Assembly: GCF_946480385.1 (NCBI RefSeq)
Contig: NZ_CAMLJP010000011.1
Location: 19,273 to 83,272, forward strand
Origin: an uncultured Azospirillum sp.
GTDB taxonomy: Bacteria > Pseudomonadota > Alphaproteobacteria > Azospirillales > Azospirillaceae
DNA length: 64,000 bases
Direction: 5' to 3'
Of this stretch, positions 35,803-44,829 are shown piece after piece. The translations under genes and the position numbers were made by a program. The notes under the pieces were generated by a model. That model was given only the letters and a program-made list of their open reading frames with translations. It did no database searches and was not told the DNA's origin. Every line of letters starts with the position of its first letter. Position 1 is the first letter of the stretch.

Positions 35803-36570
35803 TCAGGGGGTGATGGAGAAATCGACGTAGCGGGCGCCGATGCGGGCCAGCGTGCCGTCCTGCACGACCGCGCGGATCGCTTCGTCGAAGGACTGCTTCA
35901 GCGCGGTGTCCTCCTTGCGCAGGCCGACGCCGATGCCGGGGCCGAACACCTCGGCGTCGATCACCGGCTGGCCGACCAGCTTGACCGACTTGCCGCCGTC
36001 ACCCTTCACCCAGTCCGATGCGGTGGCGCCGGTGGTGATGGCGGCGTCGAGCCGCCCGGCCTTCAGGTCGGCCAGCAGGTTGGACGCGGTGTCGTAGGTC
36101 TTCAGCGTCGCCTCGCTGCCGAGATGCTTCTCGACATAGCGGGAATGGGTGGTGGAGACCTGGGCGCCAATGGTCTTGCCGCGGAGGCTGGCCGGCGAGC
36201 CGTCGATGGCGGAGTTGGCCGGCGCGACGAAATAGGCCGGCACCACCATGTAGGGGACGGAGAAGCCGATGGCCTTCGCCCGCTCCGGCGTGATGTTCAT
36301 CGTCGCCATGATGGCGTCGTACTTCTTCGCCAGCAGCCCCGGAATGATGCCGTCCCATTCCTGCGCCACGACGGTGCAGGGACGCTTCATCCGCTCACAC
36401 AGCGCATTGGCGAGGTCGACCTCCAGCCCCGCCACCTTGCCGTCGGGCTGGGTGAAGTTGAAGGGCGGGTAGGCGCCCTCGGTGGCGATGCGGACGGGCT
36501 CCTGCGCTGCGGCGACGCCGCCGGACGCAAGCAAGAGGAGGGCGGCAACGCCCAAGGTGAGGCGCTTCAT
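35803..36570 (-). CDS. Periplasmic amino-acid/opine-type binding protein
   Basis: 255 residues with a signal peptide (MKRLTLGVAALLLLASGGVAAA). The family 3 solute-binding domain reads VRIATEGAYPPFNF, GLEVDLANALCERM, WDGIIPGLLAKKYDAIMATM and ITPERAKAIGFSVPYM. It resembles NocT, OccT and ArgT-like proteins. No matching permease or ATPase lies beside it; it may serve a transporter elsewhere in the genome. Its place between two RidA genes links it to the oxidase operon. Confidence 0.9.
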   Translation of the reverse strand: MKRLTLGVAALLLLASGGVAAAQEPVRIATEGAYPPFNFTQPDGKVAGLEVDLANALCERMKRPCTVVAQEWDGIIPGLLAKKYDAIMATMNITPERAKAIGFSVPYMVVPAYFVAPANSAIDGSPASLRGKTIGAQVSTTHSRYVEKHLGSEATLKTYDTASNLLADLKAGRLDAAITTGATASDWVKGDGGKSVKLVGQPVIDAEVFGPGIGVGLRKEDTALKQSFDEAIRAVVQDGTLARIGARYVDFSITP

Positions 36571-36596
36571 GGCAGGCTCCGGCAGGTGGGAAGGGG

Positions 36597-36944
36597 TCAG
36601 CGCGCGGCGACGACGACGATCTCGACCAGGATCGACGGGTCGGCCAAGCGGGCCTCCACCGTCGCGCAGGCCGGCGGGTTGACCTTGTCGACCCAGGCGT
36701 CCCAGGCGGCGTTCATCTCCGGGAAGGTGGCGATGTCGGCCAGATAGACGGTCGCGGTCAGGATGCCGCTCTTCGACGTGCCGGCCTCGGCCAGCAGGGC
36801 GTCGATCTGGCGCAGCACGTCGCGGGTCTGCGCCTCCACCGTGGTGGAACCATCGTCGACGATCTGGCCGGCGAGATAGACGGTGTCCTTGTGAATCACC
36901 ATGTCGCAGAGGCGCGGGGTCGGGTGGAAGCGCTGGATCGTCAC
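36597..36944 (-). CDS. RidA/YjgF-family protein (second copy)
   Basis: 115 residues from GTG 36944, chosen because GGAG lies 9 bases upstream; a TTG five codons earlier is less likely. The sequence shows MVIHKDTVYLAGQIVDDG, RQIDALLAEAGTSKSGILTA and PACATVEARLADPSILVEIV. The equivalent of the RidA catalytic Arg is Cys here (PACATVEA), placing it outside the archetypal RidA subgroup. It is only moderately similar to the first copy, so the two probably act on different imines. Confidence 0.88.
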   Translation of the reverse strand: MTIQRFHPTPRLCDMVIHKDTVYLAGQIVDDGSTTVEAQTRDVLRQIDALLAEAGTSKSGILTATVYLADIATFPEMNAAWDAWVDKVNPPACATVEARLADPSILVEIVVVAAR

Positions 36945-36962
36945 GGGATGATTCTCCAAAGG

Positions 36963-38090
36963 TCAGGCGGCGAAGCGGCCGATGCGGAAGGGGGCGATGG
37001 GCAGGTCGGTGGACCCGGCGGTGATGAGGTCGGCGGTGATGCGCCCGACGATGGGGCCGAGCTGGAAGCCGTGCGCCGAGAAGCCGAAGGAATGGTAGAG
37101 GTCCGGTTCGGTGCCGCTGGGGCCGATCACCGGGATCTGGTCCGGCATCCGCGCCTCGATCCCCGCCCAGGAGCGGACGATGGTGGCGCCGCGCATGCAC
37201 GGGAACAGGTCCCACACCGTACGGGCATTGACCGATACCTGCGAGAAATCCAGCTCCGTCCGGTTCTCGTCGCGCACCGCCCGGCCGAGCAGGCCGCCGC
37301 CGATCAGCACGGTGCCGTTGGGGAACTGCTTGAAGGACAGGGTGCGTCCGGTGGCGCCCACCACCGGCTTGATGAAGGGGGCGACGCGGGCGGTGATCAT
37401 CAGCATCGGCGCGATGACCTCCAAGGGCACCGGCTCCCCCACTTGGGCTGCGATGCGGTCGGCCCAGGCGCCGGCGGCGTTGACCACGATCGGCGCCTCG
37501 AAGCGGTTGCCGTCGGCGGTCTCGACGGTCCACAGGCCGCCCCGGCGGGCCAGCCGGGTGACGGCGCCGCCTTCCTGAAAGCGGGCGCCGAGCGCGATGG
37601 CCTTGCGGCGGAAGGCGAAGGTGGTGCGGAAGGGGATCGCCGCGCCGTCGCCGCGCGACACCAGGGCGCCGACGCAATGGTCGGCGATGGCCGGCACCAG
37701 CGAGCGCAGTTCCTCCTGCCCGATCACCTCCTCGTGGGTGAAGCCGAGCGCATTGAGTTCGGCGACGCGGGCGCGCACCGTCTCAAGCTCCGCCTCCGTC
37801 TCCGCCACCTTGATCTGGCCGTGGCTTTCGAAGCCGCAATCGTCGTCCACCAGATCGCGGATGCCGTGCCATAGCGCCATCGAGGCGACGGACAGCGGCA
37901 CCTCCGCGACATGACGACCGAGCTGGCGCACGCCGCCCGCATTGACGCCGGAGGCGTGGCGGGCGACATGGTCCTTTTCCAGAACCAGCACGCGCACGCC
38001 GCGCATCGACAGGTGCAGCGCGGCCGAGCAGCCGTGCAGGCCGCCGCCGATGACGATGACATCCGAACGTGGAGAGGCGCTTGCGGTCAT
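36963..38090 (-). CDS. FAD-dependent oxidoreductase of the DAO family
   Basis: 375 residues. The Rossmann GxGxxG is VIVIGGGLHGCSAALHLS with the ELEKD-type acidic end (VLVLEKD). GRHVAEVPLS and the C-terminal HSFGFSAHGFQLGP are DAO-family features. It would oxidise a secondary or D-amino acid. It is separate from the two oxidase subunits upstream and follows the alpha subunit by 13 bases, so the operon encodes three flavoproteins. The exact substrate is unknown. Confidence 0.9.
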   Translation of the reverse strand: MTASASPRSDVIVIGGGLHGCSAALHLSMRGVRVLVLEKDHVARHASGVNAGGVRQLGRHVAEVPLSVASMALWHGIRDLVDDDCGFESHGQIKVAETEAELETVRARVAELNALGFTHEEVIGQEELRSLVPAIADHCVGALVSRGDGAAIPFRTTFAFRRKAIALGARFQEGGAVTRLARRGGLWTVETADGNRFEAPIVVNAAGAWADRIAAQVGEPVPLEVIAPMLMITARVAPFIKPVVGATGRTLSFKQFPNGTVLIGGGLLGRAVRDENRTELDFSQVSVNARTVWDLFPCMRGATIVRSWAGIEARMPDQIPVIGPSGTEPDLYHSFGFSAHGFQLGPIVGRITADLITAGSTDLPIAPFRIGRFAA

Positions 38091-38103
38091 CGGGCGCCTC
38101 CGG

Positions 38104-39555
38104 TCAGTGCTTGAACACGGCGTCGATGTCGGCGTCGGTCTTCGGCAGGGCCGCCAACTCGGCCAGCGTGATCGGCTTCACCGGCGGGCGCAGGCGGTAG
38201 TAGCCGACCTCCGCCGGGGAGACGTTGCGCTCCGCCGCGATGACCTCGGTCACCGTCGGGCCGCAGAGCCGGCCCTGGCACGGCCCCATGCCGCAGCGCA
38301 GGAAGCTCTTGGCCTGATTGGGGCCGGAGCAGCCGAGCCGCACCGCCTCGCGCACCGCGCCGGCGGTGATCTCCTCGCAACGGCAGACGATGGTGTCGTC
38401 GGCCGGCACGCGGAAGGCTTCCGCCGGTGTGTAGAACGTGTCGAGGAAGGCGCGGCCGGTCAGCGCGCGGTCCAGCGCGGCGCGGAACGGGGCGGCGGAC
38501 TGGTCGCGCTGCTCCCGCCCGATGCGGCCGAGCCGGTACAGCGCGTCAAGCGCGGTCAGACGGCCGGCCTCTTCCGCCGCGCGGGCGCCGCCGATGCCGG
38601 CGCCGTCGCCAGCCAGCGACACGCCCTCGACCGAGGTGGCGCCCCACGCGTCGGTGGTCGGGCGCCAGCAGCGCTGCTGCTCGTCCCAGCGCTGGGCGCA
38701 GCCGGTGGCGTTGGCGAGGTTCAGGTTGGGGATGACGCCGTGATGCAGCAGGAGCGTGTCGGCGGGCAGCCGGTGTTCGGTGCCGTTGCGGGTGTAGACG
38801 ACGCTCTTCAGCGCGCCGTCACTGCCGATGGCGCTCTCGGCGCGCAACGCGGTGACGTTGCCGATGACGGTCAGCTTGCGCCGCACATCGAGCATCAGCT
38901 TCATGCCCTTGCCGAGATAGGGCGAGCGCAGGAAGCCCGGCAGCAGCGGCAGGGCGGCGCGCCAGTTCTCACGAGGCGTGGTGTCGAGGATGGCGTCGAT
39001 GCGGGCGCCGGCTTGCAGATACTGCCAGGCGAGCAGCCAGAGCAGCGGGCCGCTGCCCGCCATCACCGTGGCGCCCGACGGCACGAGGCCGGAGGTCTTC
39101 AGCAGCACCTGCGCGGCACCGGCGCCCAGCACGCCCGGCAGGGTCCAGCCGGGGATCGGGAAGGGACGCTCCAAGGCACCGGTCGCCAGGATGACGTGGC
39201 GCACGGTCAGCATGGAGGCGGCGCCGTTGCGCGACAGCCCGATCTGGATGGGACGGGAGCCGTCGGCGGCGTCCTCGCGCGGGCGGGCGACGCTCCAGAC
39301 GGTGGTGCCCGGCCAGTGGGTGGCGCCGCTGTCGCGCAGCGGACCCAGCAGTTCGGCGCCGTGCCAGTAGTCGGGACCGAGCACCTTGCGGTCGCGCACC
39401 GGGGTTTCGGTGACGGCGCGGTAGATCTGGCCGCCCGGCTCCGCCTGTTCGTCGAGCAGGACGACCGACGCGCCCTTGGACGCCGCGAGCGCAGCGGCGG
39501 CGAGGCCGGCCGGGCCGGAACCGACGACGGCGATGTCGAAGTCGAATTTGCTCAT
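38104..39555 (-). CDS. FAD/[2Fe-2S] oxidoreductase, opine oxidase/HcnB-like alpha subunit
   Basis: 483 residues. The N-terminal FAD site is IAVVGSGPAGLAAAALAASKGA followed by VVLLDEQAEPGGQIYR; a second nucleotide site is around VMAGSGPLLWLLAWQ. The C-terminus carries a BFD-like [2Fe-2S] domain with CRCEE and CGMGPCQGRLC. This is the architecture of opine oxidase subunit A, HcnB and the D-hydroxyproline dehydrogenase alpha subunit. It overlaps the ferredoxin-like gene by ATGA, so stoichiometric assembly is likely. Confidence 0.92.
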   Translation of the reverse strand: MSKFDFDIAVVGSGPAGLAAAALAASKGASVVLLDEQAEPGGQIYRAVTETPVRDRKVLGPDYWHGAELLGPLRDSGATHWPGTTVWSVARPREDAADGSRPIQIGLSRNGAASMLTVRHVILATGALERPFPIPGWTLPGVLGAGAAQVLLKTSGLVPSGATVMAGSGPLLWLLAWQYLQAGARIDAILDTTPRENWRAALPLLPGFLRSPYLGKGMKLMLDVRRKLTVIGNVTALRAESAIGSDGALKSVVYTRNGTEHRLPADTLLLHHGVIPNLNLANATGCAQRWDEQQRCWRPTTDAWGATSVEGVSLAGDGAGIGGARAAEEAGRLTALDALYRLGRIGREQRDQSAAPFRAALDRALTGRAFLDTFYTPAEAFRVPADDTIVCRCEEITAGAVREAVRLGCSGPNQAKSFLRCGMGPCQGRLCGPTVTEVIAAERNVSPAEVGYYRLRPPVKPITLAELAALPKTDADIDAVFKH

Positions 39556-39854
39556 CGCTCCACCTCCCGCTTGCCGTTCTGGGTCTCCACGGCCATGCCG
39601 GGAGCCACACGCACCTGACAGCCCTGGCGGTTGCCGGTGCCGTCGATGGTGACGAGGCAGTCGAAGCAGACGCCCATCATGCAGTAGGGACCGCGCGCCG
39701 CACCGCTGACCGGCGTGTTGCGGCAGGCGGTGATGCCGTTCGCCAGCAGGGCGGCGGCGACGCTGTCGCCGGCCCGCGCGCTGGCCGGGCGGCCGTCGAT
39801 GGTGAAGGAAACCGTCTGGGAAGCGGTCTCGATCTCAGGCAGCCTGCGGAACAT
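39552..39854 (-). CDS. [2Fe-2S] ferredoxin-like gamma subunit of the opine-type oxidase
   Basis: 100 residues. The cysteines in ACRNTP, then GPYCMMGVCFDCLVTID and RQGCQ fit the plant-type [2Fe-2S] motif of HcnA and opine oxidase small subunits. It overlaps the upstream flavoprotein gene by 20 bases and the downstream alpha subunit by 4. It would shuttle electrons between the two flavin subunits and the acceptor. Confidence 0.92.
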   Translation of the reverse strand: MFRRLPEIETASQTVSFTIDGRPASARAGDSVAAALLANGITACRNTPVSGAARGPYCMMGVCFDCLVTIDGTGNRQGCQVRVAPGMAVETQNGKREVER

Positions 39855-40968
39855 GGAACCTCCGGGCGCTGAAGGGCTTGAAGCGGTCGCCGAGGCCGCC
39901 GGCCGCGATTAGCGGCGCCAGCGTCAGCGCATGGTTGGCGGCGAGGGTGACGCCGCTGTGGCAGGTGGCGACGAAGGCGCCGGGCGCGGTCGTCGATTCC
40001 TCGTAGATCGGGAAGCCGTCCGGCGTCAGCACGCGCAGCGCCGCCCAGCTGCGCACCACGTTCAGCTTGCCCAGCAGCGGGAAGAAGCGGATGGCGCGCT
40101 GGGCGATGGCCGACGACACGCCGGGCTGCAGCGTGGTGTCGAAGCCGGCCTCCTCGAAGCTGTCGCCGATCATCACCCCGCCCTCGTCGGTCTGGCGGAC
40201 ATAGACGGTGGGGTGGTGCAGGAAGGGCGTCGTCTTCTCGGTGACGATGACATGGCCGCGCTGGGGACGCACGGGAGCCGACAGCCCGACCATCGGCGCC
40301 AGCCGGGCGCTGTCGTGGCCGGCGGCCAGCACGATTTTGCCGGCGCGCACCTCGCCGTTCGCCGTGGTCATGCGGAAGCCGCCGTCGCGATGCTCGATGC
40401 TCTCCACCCGGTGGTTGGGGCGGTAATCGACGCCGAGCAGGCCGATGCCCTTGTGCAGGGTGCGCAGCAGCCGCAGCGAATTGCAGTGGCCGTCAAGCGG
40501 GCAATAGGTGCCGCCGACCACGTCGGGACCGATGAAAGGCAGCTCCTTGCGCAGGGTCTCGCGGTCCATCACCTCGTAGGGGTATGGGATCATGTCGGGC
40601 TGGTTGTGCAGCCGCATCATGGTGTTGGCGCGGGCCTGCAGATCCTCTTCCGACAGCATCGGCATGAAGCCGCCGGGGCGCCGGTAGGCGACGTCGAGAC
40701 CGGTCTGCTGGTACAGCAGGTCGGCGAAGCCGCCCCAGTCGTCGGAGGACTGCTTGGTCCAGCCGGCATATTCCGCCATGCCGAGACCCTTGCCCTGCAC
40801 CCAGACCAGGGCGAAGTTGCCGCGCGACGGGCGGACGGCGATGTCGCCCTCGTCCAGCATCGCAACCTTCTGGCCCGACCGGGCGAGGCCCCAGGCCAGC
40901 GCCGATCCGACCAGCCCGCCGCCGATCACGGCGACGTCGTACTCTCCGCCCCGACTGGGCTGCGTCAT
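39835..40968 (-). CDS. FAD-dependent oxidoreductase, opine oxidase/HcnC-like beta subunit
   Basis: 377 residues from ATG 40968, with GGGAG upstream; a GTG at 41013 gives a longer, less likely start. The FAD site is YDVAVIGGGLVGSALAWGLARSG, and the C-terminal glycine loop CHSGVTLAANHALTLAPLI is DAO-type. This beta subunit is expected to carry the substrate-oxidising flavin, acting on the C-N bond of an opine or hydroxyproline-like imino acid. It heads the minus-strand operon. Confidence 0.92.
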   Translation of the reverse strand: MTQPSRGGEYDVAVIGGGLVGSALAWGLARSGQKVAMLDEGDIAVRPSRGNFALVWVQGKGLGMAEYAGWTKQSSDDWGGFADLLYQQTGLDVAYRRPGGFMPMLSEEDLQARANTMMRLHNQPDMIPYPYEVMDRETLRKELPFIGPDVVGGTYCPLDGHCNSLRLLRTLHKGIGLLGVDYRPNHRVESIEHRDGGFRMTTANGEVRAGKIVLAAGHDSARLAPMVGLSAPVRPQRGHVIVTEKTTPFLHHPTVYVRQTDEGGVMIGDSFEEAGFDTTLQPGVSSAIAQRAIRFFPLLGKLNVVRSWAALRVLTPDGFPIYEESTTAPGAFVATCHSGVTLAANHALTLAPLIAAGGLGDRFKPFSARRFHVPQAA

Positions 40969-41315
40969 CGTCTCCACTCCCGCCGCCGGCGCCACACCAT
41001 TTTTCGTGCGCACCGGCCGCCGCCGTTATCGTTTGGCGCGCATCTTAGAATTTGGCACATCCAATCGGTGCCGAATACTTATGAATGTCGCGCATATCAT
41101 TTCAGGCACGCCGGATCCGCCGGCGTTACACATGGATGGATTGCGAAGTGCAGGGTTTTCTTTGGCGGAGCGCCGCGGGATGCTGCCCGGCGACGCTCCG
41201 CCGCTCCTCGATCCTTGCGACAGCATCGGCAGCCAACCTATAACTGTCAAATCAGATCGAAGGGGTGTTTCATGACCGAATGTTATGTTGCCGCCGGGAC
41301 CATCGGACGGGCGCC
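40969..41315. promoter_or_regulatory. Divergent intergenic region with a LysR-type operator
   Basis: 347 bases between the oxidase operon and the LysR gene. TTTGGCAC (41051-41058) and GTGCCGAA (41068-41075) form an inverted repeat matching at 7 of 8 positions around a 9-base spacer, which fits a LysR-type recognition site. No gene is visible here; the stretch is relatively AT-rich, as expected of a control region. Confidence 0.55.
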
Positions 41316-42269
41316 ATGATCAATCCGCGCCAGATCGAGGCCTTCCGCGCCGTGATGCTGACCGGCGGCATCACCGCGGCGGCGGAACTGCTGAACATTT
41401 CGCAGCCCGCGGTCAGCCGGCTGATCGGCGACCTGCAATATGCGCTGAAGCTGACGCTGTTCGAACGGCGCGGCCCCCGCATCGCCCCGACCAGCGAGGC
41501 GATCTCGCTCTATCAGGTGGTGGACCGCGCCTTCGTCGGGCTGGAACTGATCGAACAGACGGCGCGCGACCTGACGGCCCGGCGCAGCGGGGCCTTGCGG
41601 GTGGCGGCGATGCCGGCGCTGGGCGTTGGGTTCCTGCCGCGCTACGTCGCGCGCTTCCTCGCCGAGCGGCCGCGGGTGGACATCGCGCTGCGCGGCAGCA
41701 CCTCGCCCATCATCCTGGACTGGGTGGCGACCGGACAGTGCGAGTTGGGCTTCGCCCACACGCCGATCGACCACGCGGCGGTGGTGACCGAGAAGATCCA
41801 TGGCATACCGGCCGTCGCCATCCTGCCGCCCGGCCACCCGCTGGCCGCAAAGGAGGTGCTGGTGCCGAAGGATTTCGAGGGCGAGAGCTTCATTTCCACC
41901 ACCCCGCCGGCCCTGCTGCGCTCCCGCATCGACACCGCCTTCGCCGACCATGACGTGGCGCGGGTGATGCGGGTGGAAGCCCAGTTGACCATGAATGCCT
42001 GCGCCATGGTGGCGGCCGGCTATGGCGTGTCCATCGTCGATCCCTTCACCGCCCAGGATTACGTCCCGCACGGGCTGGTCGTCCGCGCCTTCGAACCGCG
42101 CATCGGCTTCGACATCGCCATCCTGCGCTCCGCCCAGGTGCCGCTGTCGATGATCGCCGAGGACTTCCTGGCCGGCTTCATGGAGGAGGCGACGCGCTTC
42201 CGCGACGATTTTCTCGGCATCGGCGGCACCGGAAACGACCGCCAACTCGTTCGCGGCACGGAATTATAA
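41316..42269 (+). CDS. LysR-family regulator, OccR/NocR-like
   Basis: 317 residues from ATG 41316 (MINPRQIEAFRAVMLTGGIT). The HTH AAELLNISQPAVSRLIGDLQ and the rest of the N-domain look like the opine regulators OccR and NocR. The effector domain is complete (RVAAMPALGVGFLPRYVARF onwards). It is divergent from the opine-oxidase-type operon and codirectional with the PotD-like operon, so it may control both in response to an opine or amino-acid inducer. Confidence 0.9.
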   Translation: MINPRQIEAFRAVMLTGGITAAAELLNISQPAVSRLIGDLQYALKLTLFERRGPRIAPTSEAISLYQVVDRAFVGLELIEQTARDLTARRSGALRVAAMPALGVGFLPRYVARFLAERPRVDIALRGSTSPIILDWVATGQCELGFAHTPIDHAAVVTEKIHGIPAVAILPPGHPLAAKEVLVPKDFEGESFISTTPPALLRSRIDTAFADHDVARVMRVEAQLTMNACAMVAAGYGVSIVDPFTAQDYVPHGLVVRAFEPRIGFDIAILRSAQVPLSMIAEDFLAGFMEEATRFRDDFLGIGGTGNDRQLVRGTEL

Positions 42270-42517
42270 CATTAGTGGATGAATGATGGCGGGAATTCGA
42301 TTTGACGGTTATGTGACTGGACCATCACCCTTGGCCCAAGTCCTGGCCGCGACCGTCCCGCAAATCAGCCCGCGAAGAAGCGCACGGCAAGACGAAGGAG
42401 GGTAAAAGCGGCGATCCGGACCGGCAGTGCGACCGGATCTGAAGATCAGGCCCAGGGGTCCCCCAGGATCGTGAACAGGACCGCAAACAGGGAAACAGGC
42501 TCTAGAGGAGAATGACG

Positions 42518-43567
42518 ATGCGCTCCGTGATGTGCGGGTTGATGGCGACGGCGGCCCTGTGGTGCGGCATGGCCGCGGTCCAGACGGCACAGGCCGAGGA
42601 CAAGACGCTCTATGTCGCCGCCTATGGCGGTTCCTATGAGCAGACCATGCGCAAGGACATCATCCCGGCCTTCGAGAAGGCGACGGGCGTGAAGGTCGAG
42701 TATGTCGCCGGCAACTCCACCGACAACCTCGCCAAGCTGCAGGCCCAGAAGGGCAACCAGCAGATCGACGTCGTCATCCTGGACGACGGCCCGATGTATC
42801 AGGCGGTGTCGCTGAATTTCTGCGCCGATCTGGCGAAGGCGCCGGTCTACGACCAGCTCTATGATCTGGCGAAGATGCCGTCGGGCAAGGCGATCAGCAT
42901 CGGCGTGGTCGGCACCGGCCTCGTCTACAACAAGGCGTATTTCGACGAGAACAAGATCCCGGCCCCGACCTCGTGGAAGGACATCGAGGACCCGCGCTTC
43001 AAGAAGAAGCTGGTGGTTCCGCCGATCAACAACACCTACGGCCTGCACGCCCTGGTGATGATGGCCCGCCTGAACGGCGGCGGCGAGACCAACATCGAGC
43101 CGGGCTTCAAGGAGTTCAAGGACAAGGTCAACCCCAACGTGCTGGCCTATGAGCCGTCGCCGGGCAAGATGACCGAGCTGTTCCAGAGCAACCAGGCCGT
43201 CATCGCCGTGTGGGGTTCGGGCCGGGCCAAGGCGCTGGCCGACACCGGCTTCCCCGCCACCTTCACCTATCCCAAGGAAGGCGGCGTCGCGCTCGGCTCC
43301 GCCGCCTGTCAGGTCGCCGGCAGCGACAAGGCCGCCGAGGCGCAGAAGTTCATCCAGCACATGCTGGGGGCGGAGGCTCAGACCGCGCTGGCGCTCAACG
43401 CCGGTTTCGGCCCGGTCAACAAGACGGTGGAACTGCCCGCCGACAAGCAGGCCGGCATCCCCTATGGCCCGGAACAGGTCGGCAAGCTGCTGGTGATGGA
43501 TTGGGACACCATCAACAAGAACCGCGAGCAGTGGAACCGTCGCTGGACCCGCGAGATCGAGCGCTGA
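42518..43567 (+). CDS. Spermidine/putrescine-type ABC binding protein (PotD/PotF-like)
   Basis: 349 residues; ATG 42518 is 7 bases from GAGGAG, whereas ATG 42512 is too close. The signal peptide is MRSVMCGLMATAALWCGMAA. The mature domain has LYVAAYGGSYEQTMRKDIIP, the fold of extracellular family 1 proteins, with IDVVILDDGPMYQAV and VVGTGLVYNKAYFDE. The ligand is a small cation or amine by family; the local context suggests an opine- or polyamine-like compound. Confidence 0.9.
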   Translation: MRSVMCGLMATAALWCGMAAVQTAQAEDKTLYVAAYGGSYEQTMRKDIIPAFEKATGVKVEYVAGNSTDNLAKLQAQKGNQQIDVVILDDGPMYQAVSLNFCADLAKAPVYDQLYDLAKMPSGKAISIGVVGTGLVYNKAYFDENKIPAPTSWKDIEDPRFKKKLVVPPINNTYGLHALVMMARLNGGGETNIEPGFKEFKDKVNPNVLAYEPSPGKMTELFQSNQAVIAVWGSGRAKALADTGFPATFTYPKEGGVALGSAACQVAGSDKAAEAQKFIQHMLGAEAQTALALNAGFGPVNKTVELPADKQAGIPYGPEQVGKLLVMDWDTINKNREQWNRRWTREIER

Positions 43568-43575
43568 GGTAAGGC

Positions 43576-43727
43576 TCCCTCTCCCGCCCCGGGAGAGGGA
43601 AGGGGCCCGCCGCGCAGCGGTGGGAAGGGTGAGGGGTCGGGCACAGGGCCATGCGCTTCCGGTTCCTTGGACCACCCCTCACCCTCCCCACTTCGTGGGT
43701 CCCCTCCCTCTCCCGGGGCGGGAGAGG
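43576..43727. repeat. Long imperfect palindromic intergenic element
   Basis: The gap between the binding-protein and ATPase genes carries CTCTCCCGCCCCGGGAGAGG at the left and its complement-like CCCTCTCCCGGGGCGGGAGA at the right, with AGGGTGAGGGG and CCCCTCACCCTCCCC as inner arms. Each end is also self-complementary. This is a BIME/REP-style mosaic element, and it would fold into a large hairpin in the transcript between potD-like and potA-like genes. Confidence 0.8.
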
Positions 43728-43752
43728 GCAGTAAGGAAAGGGAGACGACGGC

Positions 43753-44829
43753 ATGGCTTATCTGGTTCTCGACCAACTGACCAAGCGCTTCGGAAACTGG
43801 ACGGCGGTCGATCGCGTCTCGCTGACGGTGGAGAAGGGCGAGCTGATTTCGCTGCTGGGGCCGTCGGGCTGCGGCAAGACCACCACCTTGCAGATGATCG
43901 CCGGCTTCCTCGACGCCGATGGCGGGCGGGTGACGCTGGATGGCCAGGATCTGCTGGCGAAGAAGCCGAACGAGCGCGGGCTGGGCATCGTCTTCCAGAG
44001 CTACGCCCTGTTCCCGCACATGACCGCGGCGGAGAATGTCGCCTTCGGGCTGGAGATGCGGAAGATCAATCGCGCCGACCGCGAGCGCATGGTCGCCGAG
44101 GCCCTGAAGCTGGTCGGGCTGGAGCAGTATGGCGACCGCCATCCCCGCCGCATGTCGGGCGGCCAGCAGCAGCGCGTGGCGCTGGCGCGCGCCCTGGTCA
44201 TCAAGCCGAGCCTGCTTCTGCTGGACGAGCCGCTGTCGAACCTGGACGCCAAGATGCGCGAGGAGATGCAGATCGAGCTGCGCCGCATCCAGCGCACCGT
44301 CGGCACCACCATGATCCTGGTCACCCACGACCAGTCGGAGGCGATGGCGCTGTCCGACCGCGTGGTGGTGCTGAACAAGGGCCGCGTCCAGCAGGTCGCC
44401 ACCCCGCAGGACGCCTACGACCGGCCGGCCAACGCCTTCGTCGCCAACTTCCTGGGCCGCACCAACCTGCTGCCCGGCATGGTCGGCGCCGGTGCGGGCG
44501 GCGGCACGGTCATCACGGTGGCGGACAGCGTCTGGCCGGTGGCGCAGCCGGTGCCGGCGGGTCCGGGGGCGCTGGCGGTGCGGCCGGAGAAGATCGGCTT
44601 CGTCGATGCCGGCGGGCTCAGCGGCACGGTGCTGGCCCGCGTCTTCCAGGGCACGCAATGGCTGTTCGAGATCGAGACCGCCGCCGGGCGCCTGATGGTG
44701 ATCCGCCAGCATGACGGCTCTCCCCTGCCCGCCGAGCGCGAGCGGGTGATGGTCGGCTGGCGCCCGCAGGACATGGCGGTGATGCCCGCCGATCCCGATG
44801 CGGCATCCGGCGTGCGGGAGGCGGCATGA
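43753..44829 (+). CDS. PotA-like ABC transporter ATP-binding protein
   Basis: 358 residues. Walker A is GPSGCGKTTT, the signature is MSGGQQQRV, Walker B is LLLLDEPLSNLD and the switch His is in LVTHDQSEAM. A C-terminal TOBE domain (about 280-350, with ALAVRPEKIGFVDAGG) is characteristic of the polyamine/iron/sulfate importers. It energises the two permeases that follow, and its stop overlaps the next start by ATGA. Confidence 0.94.
   Translation: MAYLVLDQLTKRFGNWTAVDRVSLTVEKGELISLLGPSGCGKTTTLQMIAGFLDADGGRVTLDGQDLLAKKPNERGLGIVFQSYALFPHMTAAENVAFGLEMRKINRADRERMVAEALKLVGLEQYGDRHPRRMSGGQQQRVALARALVIKPSLLLLDEPLSNLDAKMREEMQIELRRIQRTVGTTMILVTHDQSEAMALSDRVVVLNKGRVQQVATPQDAYDRPANAFVANFLGRTNLLPGMVGAGAGGGTVITVADSVWPVAQPVPAGPGALAVRPEKIGFVDAGGLSGTVLARVFQGTQWLFEIETAAGRLMVIRQHDGSPLPAERERVMVGWRPQDMAVMPADPDAASGVREAA

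Noticed and set aside
43576..43727. CRISPR-like repeats
   Set aside because: The element is a nested palindrome, not a series of direct repeats with unique spacers.
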